DNA of 20,241 nucleotides from Clostridiales bacterium UBA6114 (GTDB lineage: Bacteria; Bacillota; Clostridia; Oscillospirales; Butyricicoccaceae), in NCBI GenBank assembly GCA_002423435.1, contig DIWE01000013.1:1-20241 (forward strand). Reading direction: 5' to 3'. The position numbers and the translations under genes are program-made. The notes under the pieces are model-generated. The model did no database searches. It worked only from the letters and a program-made list of their open reading frames with translations, and was not told where the DNA came from. This document shows positions 7,975-14,757 of the stretch, piece after piece; within the stretch, counting starts at the first letter, position 1, and the number at the start of each line of letters is the position of its first letter.

Positions 7975-8003
7975 TTGATAAATTCTCCGTTTCACTATAT
8001 AAT
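7975..8003 (+). promoter_or_regulatory. Sigma-A-type promoter of the aminotransferase gene
   Basis: TTGATA at 7975-7980, a 17-nt spacer and a perfect TATAAT at 7998-8003 make a near-consensus promoter on the plus strand, with a start near 8010. It diverges from the transporter promoter at 7829-7858; the 116 bp between the two -35 boxes could hold shared regulatory sites, though I see no clear palindrome there. Confidence 0.7.
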
Positions 8004-8009
8004 CTCCCC

Positions 8010-8146
8010 ATGGAAAACGACGCGCGCAGCGGGCGCCGTCGGAAAAAGGGGAACCTGCCGCGAATAAACGGCCGCGGTGTCTATTGCGCGGCCCGTGCGA
8101 GAGGGAACGCATATCCCGCAGCCTGTGGTGCGGGGTATTTTTGTTT
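8010..8146 (+). ncRNA. Structured leader RNA ending in an intrinsic terminator
   Basis: Between the promoter and the aminotransferase TTG the RNA can form three consecutive hairpins. The first uses CGACG/CGTCG and GCGC/GCGC arms (8018-8041, one bulged C). The second pairs 8068-8076 with 8087-8096 (one bulged C). The third pairs 8111-8120 with 8129-8138 over an 8-nt loop and is followed by TTTTTGTTT. The last is a textbook intrinsic terminator 54 nt upstream of the coding start with no coding gene before it. The stretch is therefore either a transcription-attenuated leader or a free-standing small RNA of about 135 nt. I recognise no known riboswitch, T-box, 6S or SRP signature. Confidence 0.45.
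8111..8146 (+). terminator. Intrinsic terminator/attenuator upstream of the aminotransferase
   Basis: A 10-bp stem (8111-8120 with 8129-8138, one G-U pair, CCCGCA/TGCGGG core) with an 8-nt loop runs directly into TTTTTGTTT. It sits after the promoter and before the aminotransferase Shine-Dalgarno, so read-through must be allowed for the gene to be expressed from that promoter. Confidence 0.65.
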
Positions 8147-8199
8147 AAAGCGCGAGGAGAGGCCCGCAATCATAAAATACTTTCAGGGGGGAATCAGAT

Positions 8200-9375
8200 T
8201 TGTTTGAAAATACAGTGGCCAAACGGATATACAATCTTCAGACGGAATCGGCTTTTAAGATCCTGGCAAAGGCAAAGGCGATGGAGACCGAGGGCCGGAG
8301 CATTATCCACCTTGAAATCGGGCAGCCGGATTTTCAGACGCCGCGGAACATTATCGACGCGGCATACAAGGCGATAAACGACGGCTACACGGGTTATTCG
8401 CCGACTCCCGGCTATCCCGAGGTGCGCGAGGTTATCGCCGAATACGCCGCTAAATACAAGGGCGTCCGGACGAACAGGGACGAGGTCGTCATTGTCCCCG
8501 GCGGCAAGCCGGTGATGTTTTTCACCATGCTGATGCTTGTAAATCCGGGCGACGAGGTGCTTTATCCCAATCCGAGCTTTCCGATCTACGAGTCGTGCAT
8601 CAATTTCGCGGGCGGCGTCCCCGTCCCGATCCCGCTGACCGCCGAGAACGATTTCCGGATCGACATCGACGTATTCAAAAAGGCCGTTACGGACAAAACC
8701 AAGCTCGTCATTCTCAACAGCCCGTCGAACCCGACGGGTGGCGTACTTGAAAAGGAGGATATCCTGGCGATCGCCGAGGTGCTGCGCGACCGTCCGGACA
8801 TCCTGATCCTGTCGGACGAGGTCTACGACCGGCTGATTTTCGAGGGAAAGGCGTTCTCCATCGCGTCTCTGCCCGAGTTCAAGGACCGGACGATTATTCT
8901 CGACAGTCTTTCAAAAACCTATGCGATGACGGGCTGGCGGCTCGGGTACGGTATTATGCACCCGGACCTTGCAAAGCATATGGAGATGCTGATGGTCAAT
9001 TCCAACTCCTGCTCAACAGCCTTTATCCAGATCGCGACGATAGAGGCGCTGACGGGCCCGCAGGACTCTGCCGAAAAAATGCGGGCGGCCTTTAAGGAGC
9101 GAAGAGATTGGCTGATCGAGGCGCTGAACGCAATTCCGGGCATCCGCTGCTGCATGCCGAAGGGCGCTTTTTACGCCTTCCCCGACATCGCGAGCTTCGG
9201 CCTGAAAAGCGAGGAGTTTGCAAGCCGGCTTCTCGAAGAGGCGGGGGTTGCCGCGGCGGGAGGAACCTCTTTCGGCGCTTACGGGGAAGGGTATCTGCGC
9301 CTTTCCTACGCAAATTCCCTGGAAAATCTCAAAATCGCGGTCGACCGGATCGAAAAATTCACAAAAACGCTGTGA
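8200..9375 (+). CDS. PLP-dependent class I/II aminotransferase (AspB-like)
   Basis: The start is TTG at 8200 with an AGGGGGG Shine-Dalgarno 7 nt upstream, giving 391 residues, the usual length for fold-type I aminotransferases. Visible motifs are the substrate-loop GQPDF near residue 41, GYTGYSPTPGYPEVRE at 62-77, the PLP-ring NSPSNPTG segment at 173-180, SDEVYDRL at 205-212, the Schiff-base lysine Lys239 in SLSKTYAMTGWR with Arg247, and the carboxylate-binding arginine in GEGYLRLSYAN near the C-terminus. It would move an amino group between an amino acid and a 2-oxo acid in the cytoplasm; the family covers aspartate, aromatic and alanine enzymes and the substrate is not resolved. It stands alone between its own promoter/leader and a strong terminator. 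Confidence 0.9.
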   Translation: MFENTVAKRIYNLQTESAFKILAKAKAMETEGRSIIHLEIGQPDFQTPRNIIDAAYKAINDGYTGYSPTPGYPEVREVIAEYAAKYKGVRTNRDEVVIVPGGKPVMFFTMLMLVNPGDEVLYPNPSFPIYESCINFAGGVPVPIPLTAENDFRIDIDVFKKAVTDKTKLVILNSPSNPTGGVLEKEDILAIAEVLRDRPDILILSDEVYDRLIFEGKAFSIASLPEFKDRTIILDSLSKTYAMTGWRLGYGIMHPDLAKHMEMLMVNSNSCSTAFIQIATIEALTGPQDSAEKMRAAFKERRDWLIEALNAIPGIRCCMPKGAFYAFPDIASFGLKSEEFASRLLEEAGVAAAGGTSFGAYGEGYLRLSYANSLENLKIAVDRIEKFTKTL

Positions 9376-9441
9376 GGGCAGTGAAAATATAAAGTCCTTG
9401 GACGCTGGCAGCGGAGGGCGGTTTTCTTATCTTGTCAAAGT

Positions 9442-9477
9442 CCCTCGATGCTATGTTTGTAGCATCGAGGGCTTTTT
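9442..9477 (+). terminator. Intrinsic terminator after the aminotransferase
   Basis: A 12-bp perfect stem (CCCTCGATGCTA at 9442-9453, TAGCATCGAGGG at 9460-9471) with a 6-nt loop is followed by CTTTTT. It lies about 65 nt after the stop codon and separates this gene from the downstream cluster. Confidence 0.93.
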
Positions 9478-9523
9478 ATAGTTAGCGATATTATCATTTT
9501 TGTAAATATATTCGTATCTATTA

Positions 9524-9551
9524 TTGACAAAAAAAAATACTATGCTACTAT
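9524..9551 (+). promoter_or_regulatory. Promoter of the amino-acid catabolic cluster
   Basis: A perfect TTGACA at 9524-9529, a 16-nt spacer and TACTAT at 9546-9551 form a good sigma-A-type promoter in a strongly AT-rich stretch. The start would be near 9558, which leaves a leader of about 208 nt before the first gene. The leader carries two operator-like sites annotated separately. Confidence 0.6.
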
Positions 9552-9628
9552 GTAATTAGTAGAATTCAGTAAAAAACATACGAGAATCGTCGAAAATTTG
9601 GAAATATATTTTGTGTTGTCTTCAAATA

Positions 9629-9721
9629 TAGGATAATCCTACATATCTTTAAAAATATTTTTATTAATGATAATATTGGAAAAGCAAATTTTTTTTAGAA
9701 TCAAATGTAGGATATTCGGAT
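9629..9721 (+). promoter_or_regulatory. Inverted pair of operator-like sites
   Basis: TAGGATAATCCTA (9629-9641) is a 13-bp palindrome. With its flank it contains ATGTAGGAT on the minus strand (9644-9636). The same 9-mer recurs on the plus strand at 9705-9713, again followed by an imperfect inverted half (TTCGGATAT). The two copies face each other about 69 bp apart, both between promoter and first gene. They are candidates for the GntR/FCD regulator encoded as second gene, which is inference only. The second copy ends about 30 nt before the Shine-Dalgarno. Confidence 0.4.
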
Positions 9722-9765
9722 ATATCATAAAACAGATTTTTCAAAATATACGAGGAGGTTTTTTT

Positions 9766-11055
9766 ATGAACGCGGCTTTTGAGGAATTAAGTGCAATTTT
9801 ACAGGCGGAGATTAAACCGGCTTTGGGGTGCACCGGCCCGATCGGTATTTCTTATGTTGCGGCAGAAGCCAGGGATGCGATAGGGGGAACGCCAAAAAAA
9901 ATCATCGTCAAGGCGGATAAGGACCTGTGCGCAAAAAATGACGACGTGGGTATTCCGGGCACAAGCGTTTTGGGGTTGAAAATGGCCACGGCGCTCGGCG
10001 CTTTTGCCGGCGATGCAAGCGCGAAGCTTGAAGTTCTGAAAAACGTCACGCCGGAGGACGAAAGAAGAGCTTATGAATTTTCTTTGACGGATAATATTAT
10101 CGTCGAACCGGACTGGGAAACGGAGGCAATCGGCGTCTACATGGAAGCCATTGTCGAGACGGAAAACGGGACCGGCCATGCCATTGTCGCGAAAACGCAC
10201 AGCAATCTGGTTTTTAAGGAAGCCAACGGCAAAATAATCATCGATGAGCATTTTGAGAGATGTAAATCGCTTGACGAGACACATGACCCGATCGTCAAAT
10301 ATGAAATAAAGGATTTCTATCAATTCGCAACTAAAGCGCCTCTTGAGAAATTCTCCTTTCTGCAGGAAGCGGTCAGAATGAACCGTACGCTGGCAAAGCC
10401 GGCGCTTGACGGAAAAACGGGCGCGGGCTTTGCCGTATCCATGATGAAAAGAAGCGAAGGGAGCCTGATCCGGAAAGCAAAGGCCATCACGGCCGCCGGA
10501 TCGGAGGCACGTATGGCGGGCTTCGACCTTCCGACAATGACCTGCGCGACAAGCGGAAACGTGGGAATCACGGTTTCTCTCCCCCTCTCAAGCGTCGCTG
10601 AAGATCTGGGAAAAAGCGGGGAGGAACTGCTCAGGGCTCTTGCGTTGGGCTATCTCGTAACCGTATACACGAAAAACCGTATAGGAAGGCACTCCGCGAT
10701 GTGCGCCTGTGTTGTCGCGGGGTCGGAAGGTGTTGCCGCCGGTACGGCGCTGCTCCTCGGAGGAGATCTTAAGCAGGTTGAAATGGCAATCAATAATACC
10801 ATCGTAAATATTTTTGGTGTTGTATGCGACGGGGCCAGGGTTGCCTGTGCGTTAAAGCTCGCCTCCGCCGCCGGCATCGCGATCGAGGGCGCCATGATGG
10901 CGATGGACGGCGTCGTAACGCCTGTCGACGAAGGCGTCCGCGGAAAGACGGCGGATGATTCCATCCGTTTTATGGGCGATTTTGCCAAGACGGGTATGAT
11001 TACAACCGATTTAATGCTTTGTAAAGCCCTGTATGCAAAGCATCATGAAATATAA
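9766..11055 (+). CDS. UPF0597 / L-cysteine desulfidase (CyuA-like) family enzyme
   Basis: I place the start at ATG 9766 because CGAGGAGG lies 7 nt upstream; an earlier in-frame ATG at 9667 lies in non-coding AT-rich sequence. The 429-residue product shows the family signature ALGCTGPI at 19-26 (Cys22), AGSEARMAGFD at 244-254, a Cys260-SGN-G segment, IGRHSAMCACVV at 306-317 (Cys313, Cys315) and FGVVCDGARVACALK at 350-364 (Cys354, Cys361). Characterised members use a Cys-ligated [4Fe-4S] cluster to convert L-cysteine to pyruvate, sulfide and ammonia; relatives are annotated as serine-dehydratase alpha-like. The canonical GNQG is GNVG here and a Cys precedes it, so this is a divergent member whose substrate may differ. 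It is the first gene of the cluster, which fits an amino-acid deaminating role. Confidence 0.85.
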   Translation: MNAAFEELSAILQAEIKPALGCTGPIGISYVAAEARDAIGGTPKKIIVKADKDLCAKNDDVGIPGTSVLGLKMATALGAFAGDASAKLEVLKNVTPEDERRAYEFSLTDNIIVEPDWETEAIGVYMEAIVETENGTGHAIVAKTHSNLVFKEANGKIIIDEHFERCKSLDETHDPIVKYEIKDFYQFATKAPLEKFSFLQEAVRMNRTLAKPALDGKTGAGFAVSMMKRSEGSLIRKAKAITAAGSEARMAGFDLPTMTCATSGNVGITVSLPLSSVAEDLGKSGEELLRALALGYLVTVYTKNRIGRHSAMCACVVAGSEGVAAGTALLLGGDLKQVEMAINNTIVNIFGVVCDGARVACALKLASAAGIAIEGAMMAMDGVVTPVDEGVRGKTADDSIRFMGDFAKTGMITTDLMLCKALYAKHHEI

Positions 11056-11115
11056 ATCCGGTGTATAAAAAACTGTAATTAAACGCGCTTGTTCCATGAA
11101 TTGACGACGGGGTTT

Positions 11116-11130
11116 ATGTTCATAAAACAT
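11116..11130. promoter_or_regulatory. Possible operator upstream of the GntR gene
   Basis: ATGTT and AACAT form 5-bp inverted arms around a 5-nt centre, 26 bp before the regulator's ATG. FadR-type regulators often bind short palindromes in such positions, but the arms are short and AT-rich and I see no matching copy at the upstream operator pair. The 100-nt gap 11056-11155 has no clear terminator, so the regulator may also be read from the upstream gene. Confidence 0.2.
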
Positions 11131-11155
11131 TAGAATTAAAGGATGTTTTGACAGT

Positions 11156-11863
11156 ATGGCACAGATTAAGAGAGTACCTTTAAACAAACAGGTTATGGCG
11201 GGGATTTTAGAGATACTCCGAACCGGGGATTACAAAGAAGGCGATCAAATTCCTACCGAAAAGGAGTTCGCAACTTCATTGGGAGTGGGCCGCAACAGCA
11301 TCAGAGAAGCGATGAAGGCTTTGACGCTGGCAGATATTATCGAAGCGATACCCGGAAAGGGAACCTTTTTAAGAATAAAAGCCGTAGAGATTATGATGCG
11401 CCCGGATGGGATTCTGGATGTTATCCACAGCGTTTCGCTTAAAGAGCTGATGCAGGTTCGCAAAATTTTCGAGGTGGAAACCGCCGGGCTTGCAGCGGAA
11501 ATGGCCGCAACCAATCAAAAAGGGCTTGAAGCTTTCAAGGCTGCGTGGAAAAAGCTTAACCAGACCTTAAAAGAAAATAATGACTGTACCGAGGAAGGCT
11601 ACGAATACCACCGGGCGATTGTTGAACTCAGCGGAAACGCACTTCTCAAAAAATTATTGAATCCCGTATGGGAAGAGCTCAGGCTGGCCCGAAAATTCGC
11701 TCCCATTGTCGGAAAGGAGCAGTTTGAAGTGGAGCGCGAATTCCACGATAAAATTTTCCATGCGATTGTCGACCAAAATCCCGAAGAGGCGAAGCGAATC
11801 ATGCGCGAGCATCTGGAAGCCACTGAAAAAGAATGGCATCGCATGTGGACGGACCGATCTTAA
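11156..11863 (+). CDS. GntR-family (FadR/FCD) transcriptional regulator
   Basis: The 235-residue protein has an N-terminal winged helix-turn-helix at about 5-73 (GDQIPTEKEFATSLGVGRNSIREAMKAL, then PGKGTF) and an all-helical FCD ligand domain at about 95-222. The FCD metal-site histidines appear as His152 (YEYHRAI), His197 (EFHDKIFHAI) and His219 (REHL). The usual Asp four residues before the first His is Gly148, with Glu147 next to it, so the metal or ligand site may be altered. Such regulators usually repress a catabolic operon until an organic acid or amino acid binds. Its place as second gene of the cluster points to local control and autoregulation. The Shine-Dalgarno (AAAGGA, 12 nt from the ATG) is weak, which would keep levels low. 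Confidence 0.9.
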   Translation: MAQIKRVPLNKQVMAGILEILRTGDYKEGDQIPTEKEFATSLGVGRNSIREAMKALTLADIIEAIPGKGTFLRIKAVEIMMRPDGILDVIHSVSLKELMQVRKIFEVETAGLAAEMAATNQKGLEAFKAAWKKLNQTLKENNDCTEEGYEYHRAIVELSGNALLKKLLNPVWEELRLARKFAPIVGKEQFEVEREFHDKIFHAIVDQNPEEAKRIMREHLEATEKEWHRMWTDRS

Positions 11864-11898
11864 GGCGTTGCAGATTAATGAATCGAGAGGTTTTATGG

Positions 11899-12972
11899 AT
11901 GGACAACATTGCAGTTGTTGGGGCCGGAAACGGCGGTCAGTTGCTGGCAGGCCATCTGGCAAGCAAAGGGCACAGAATAAATTTGTTCGATATAAAAAAG
12001 GAAATCATTGACGAAATCAATCAAAGAGGAGGGATTATCTCTTTTGACGGTGTAATTGCCGGAGAAGGAAAGGTTTCTTGTGCCACCACCGACCTGCATT
12101 CCGCGATGGAGGGCACGGAAATAATTATGATTGCCACCCTTACCAAAGATCATATCGACGTCGCGAAATCGCTTGCACCGTATCTTACCGAAAAACATCT
12201 GGTCGTTTTAATCCCGGGCGGAACCTTTGGCGCGCTGACGTTTAAGGCGGTGCTGAGAAAAAACGGATTTCAGCGCCTGCCGGTGATTGCCGAGTGCCAG
12301 GACCTGATATATACATGCCGAAGCATTTCACCGGGGATTTCAAGGGCAATGGGAATCAAAAAGGATATCCCCGTCGCGGCAATACCGGCATCCGCAGGAA
12401 AACAGGTCGCGGAGAGGCTCAACGGGATGCTGCCGTATTTCAAGCCAATGCCGAACATAATTTATACGAGCCTCGGGAACCTCGCTCCCGTGGCCCATCC
12501 CGGGCCCTCGGTTTTAAACGCGGCGCGGATAGAAGCTCAAAAAGAGCCGATCCCATATCTCGAGACGATCACCCCCTCCGTCGCGCGGCTTATGGAAAAA
12601 ATCGACGAGGAGCGGAGAAGTATCGCGGCGGCGCTCGGTACCGAGCTTATTTCACAAAAGCAGTGGATGCAGGACTGTTATGGAATAGAGGGAAAAGACA
12701 TTTACGAATGCTACCGTAATGCGGTTGTCTATTCCGAGTTAAAGGCGCAAACCTCGCTGAAAGCAAGATATATCACCGAGGATATTCCGTGCGGGCTGGT
12801 GCCGATGATCGCCGTGGCAAAAATCGCGGGTGTAAACGTTCCGGCGATGGAGGCTCTGGTCACATTATGCGGCATCATCACCGAAGAAGACTATGAGCAG
12901 ACGGGAAGGAACATCGATCGCTTGGGACTCCGAAACATGAATATGGAAGAGTTTTTGTCCTCAATACAATAA
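11899..12972 (+). CDS. Opine (octopine/nopaline) dehydrogenase family NAD(P)-dependent enzyme
   Basis: The chosen ATG at 11899 has GAGAGG 8 nt upstream and starts directly in the dinucleotide fold; an earlier in-frame ATG at 11833 would overlap the regulator gene. The 357-residue product has a Rossmann motif GAGNGG at residues 8-13 with an acidic Asp31 at the end of the second strand, which favours NAD over NADP. The C-terminal half fits the octopine/nopaline dehydrogenase domain: NLAPVAHPGPSVLNA at 194-208, with His200 in the catalytic-His position, and RYITEDIPCGLVP at 290-302. The family reversibly joins an amino acid and a 2-oxo acid by reductive amination. With an uptake system next to it, the cleavage direction is plausible. 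The gene starts 35 bp after the regulator stop. No substrate is evident. Confidence 0.85.
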   Translation: MDNIAVVGAGNGGQLLAGHLASKGHRINLFDIKKEIIDEINQRGGIISFDGVIAGEGKVSCATTDLHSAMEGTEIIMIATLTKDHIDVAKSLAPYLTEKHLVVLIPGGTFGALTFKAVLRKNGFQRLPVIAECQDLIYTCRSISPGISRAMGIKKDIPVAAIPASAGKQVAERLNGMLPYFKPMPNIIYTSLGNLAPVAHPGPSVLNAARIEAQKEPIPYLETITPSVARLMEKIDEERRSIAAALGTELISQKQWMQDCYGIEGKDIYECYRNAVVYSELKAQTSLKARYITEDIPCGLVPMIAVAKIAGVNVPAMEALVTLCGIITEEDYEQTGRNIDRLGLRNMNMEEFLSSIQ

Positions 12973-13043
12973 AAAACCGCATGGGCGTTAATGAAGTCGA
13001 CACCTTTTTTGCAAGATAAAATAAATACAAGGAGGGTAAAAAA

Positions 13044-14153
13044 ATGAAAAAGAGGAAAATGCTTTGTCTGGTATTGTCGCTGGTTATGGTGCTGTTGCTG
13101 TTGCCCGGATGCAGCGGATCAAAAACGACGACGGATGCCGGCCCTACAAGCGCACAAACACCCGGTTCTTCCACAGCAGCCGACCCTGACGCAGTTGCAA
13201 ACTTTAAGCCTGTAACCTGGAAACTCGGACATATCAGACCGGAGGGCTCCCGTACGGATACGACGGCCAAGTGGTTCGCCGATGAAGTCAATAAGCAGAC
13301 CAACGGCAAAATTACGATCGAAATTTATCCGGCCCGGTCCCTTGGCGATTATGAAGTAGTGCAGGAACGCATTTCTATGGGCGATATCGAGATGGCGCTT
13401 CAGGGTGCCGGACAAAATATCGATAAGAGCCTGGTTTTACCAACCCTTCCGTACCTTTATTCCAGCTGGGATCAGGTAATCAAGTATACGGATCTGGACA
13501 ACGGTATTGTAGCTAAATTTGTACGGGAAAGGCTTGCGGCACAGGATATTACCCTGCTTGGCCAATACCCGATGTATTTCGCCTCCATTGCCTCGGCAAA
13601 GCCGATTCCGGATTACCAAAACCCGACGGCCACAAGAAATTTAAAAGCCCGCGTGCCGACTTCCCAGGCCTTTAATCTCCTTGGCACCACCTTTGGCTTT
13701 ATCGCGACTCCGCTCCCCTCCTCCGAGAATTTCACTTCCCTGCAGACCGGAGTAGTCGATACTGTCATTGGCGGCGGCTGTGAGTATTACTGGGGCGAAC
13801 TGAAGGACGTCACAAAATACATATTGCCCTGCAATACTCATTTCGAGACCCAGTGGCTTATGATCAACTCCGATATCTGGAACTCGCTTCCCAAAGAATT
13901 TCAGGATATTATTGACTCCCTGTCAAGAGAGCTCCAGGAAAAAGGGTTTGACGCGGCACAGTCGGAGGAGCAGTCTTACTTTGACAAGTTTACAGGAAAC
14001 GGCACAACCGTCTATAAGCTCACCTCGGACGAAGTCGACGCTTATGCCAAAGTTTACAGAGAACAATGCTGGCCGGAGGTCGAGGGTGATCTCGGCGACG
14101 AAGGTGTCAAAGTGTTGAATCAAATCAGAGACGACCTCGGTATCGCCCACTGA
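13044..14153 (+). CDS. dctP: TRAP transporter substrate-binding lipoprotein (DctP family)
   Basis: AAGGAGGG lies 7 nt before the ATG. The 369-residue product begins MKKRKML with a hydrophobic core and lipobox LLPGC (Cys23), then a Ser/Thr/Ala-rich linker to about residue 50, as usual for a tethered binding protein in a Gram-positive cell. The DctP domain follows, with ANKWFADEV-like N-terminal sequence (AKWFADEVNKQTNGKI), YPARSLGDYEVVQERISMGDIEMA at 95-118, and the conserved carboxylate-binding arginine as Arg203 in KARVPTSQAF. LQTGVVDTVIGGG at 233-245 replaces the common LQTGVVDG-E pattern. TRAP binding proteins take organic acids, sialic acid, ectoines or amino acids, so the ligand should carry a carboxylate. 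It heads the TRAP gene set. Confidence 0.9.
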   Translation: MKKRKMLCLVLSLVMVLLLLPGCSGSKTTTDAGPTSAQTPGSSTAADPDAVANFKPVTWKLGHIRPEGSRTDTTAKWFADEVNKQTNGKITIEIYPARSLGDYEVVQERISMGDIEMALQGAGQNIDKSLVLPTLPYLYSSWDQVIKYTDLDNGIVAKFVRERLAAQDITLLGQYPMYFASIASAKPIPDYQNPTATRNLKARVPTSQAFNLLGTTFGFIATPLPSSENFTSLQTGVVDTVIGGGCEYYWGELKDVTKYILPCNTHFETQWLMINSDIWNSLPKEFQDIIDSLSRELQEKGFDAAQSEEQSYFDKFTGNGTTVYKLTSDEVDAYAKVYREQCWPEVEGDLGDEGVKVLNQIRDDLGIAH

Positions 14154-14183
14154 AATTGAATTAACAGTACATGTTGATGTCCG

Positions 14184-14228
14184 CCCGAACTTTGAGAGCT
14201 TTGTTTAAGGCTCTCAAAGTCATACGGG
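14184..14228 (+). other. Intercistronic hairpin between dctP and dctQ
   Basis: An 11-bp perfect stem (ACTTTGAGAGC at 14189-14199 with GCTCTCAAAGT at 14210-14220) can be lengthened inward by two A-T pairs with one bulged G and outward by CCCG/CGGG (14184-14187 with 14225-14228). No U-run follows, so it is not a normal terminator. Its position right after the binding-protein gene suggests an mRNA-stability or partial-attenuation element that keeps binding protein in excess over membrane subunits. Confidence 0.55.
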
Positions 14229-14249
14229 TGGAGATAAGGAGGACTGCAA

Positions 14250-14756
14250 ATGGCTGCCATCAGGAAAATTTTTAACTGGCTTTACAAGATACAGACTGTG
14301 TTTGCCGTATTTTCGCTTTCCATCCTTTGCACAATGATTATTATACAGGTATTTTTGAGATATGTAATGAATTCCCCCTTGTTTGGAATTGAAGAAATGG
14401 AACTTTTCCCGATCATCTGGGTTTATCTTTTTGGCGGTTCCATGGCGTCCTACGAGAAAACACATATCCAGTGCGGCATTGTGGGGGTATTCTGCAAGAA
14501 TGAAAAGATCATTTATATATTTGCCTTAATCAGAGATGTGGTATGCTTTATTATTTCCTGCGTGCTTTGCTATTGGGTTTACGGTTATTTCGCATATTGC
14601 CTGGGAATCCGAAAGCTCAGCGGAGTCCTTCATTTGCCGCTGATCTATGCGCAAGGCGCCGTTTTTGTATGCCTCGTTATAATGGCGGTTTTCGCTCTCA
14701 GAGATATTATTGAGACAATACTGAGCAGGCGTAAGACTTATGGAGGGGATGTATAG
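14250..14756 (+). CDS. dctQ: TRAP transporter small membrane subunit (DctQ family)
   Basis: The 168-residue protein has four hydrophobic segments (about 18-38, 49-66, 88-110 and 129-149), the expected DctQ topology, and the family-typical QVFLRYVMNSPLFGIEEME sequence after the first segment and ASYEKTHIQ before the middle loop. AAGGAGG lies 7 nt before the ATG. It would form the membrane complex with the DctM subunit, whose gene begins one base after this stop codon. Six Cys residues in or near the membrane segments are more than usual but have no assigned role. Confidence 0.9.
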   Translation: MAAIRKIFNWLYKIQTVFAVFSLSILCTMIIIQVFLRYVMNSPLFGIEEMELFPIIWVYLFGGSMASYEKTHIQCGIVGVFCKNEKIIYIFALIRDVVCFIISCVLCYWVYGYFAYCLGIRKLSGVLHLPLIYAQGAVFVCLVIMAVFALRDIIETILSRRKTYGGDV

Positions 14757-14757
14757 T

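Noticed and set aside
9799..10323. Minus-strand frame of 174 codons
   Set aside because: It is antisense to the UPF0597 enzyme gene, which has a strong start and family motifs.
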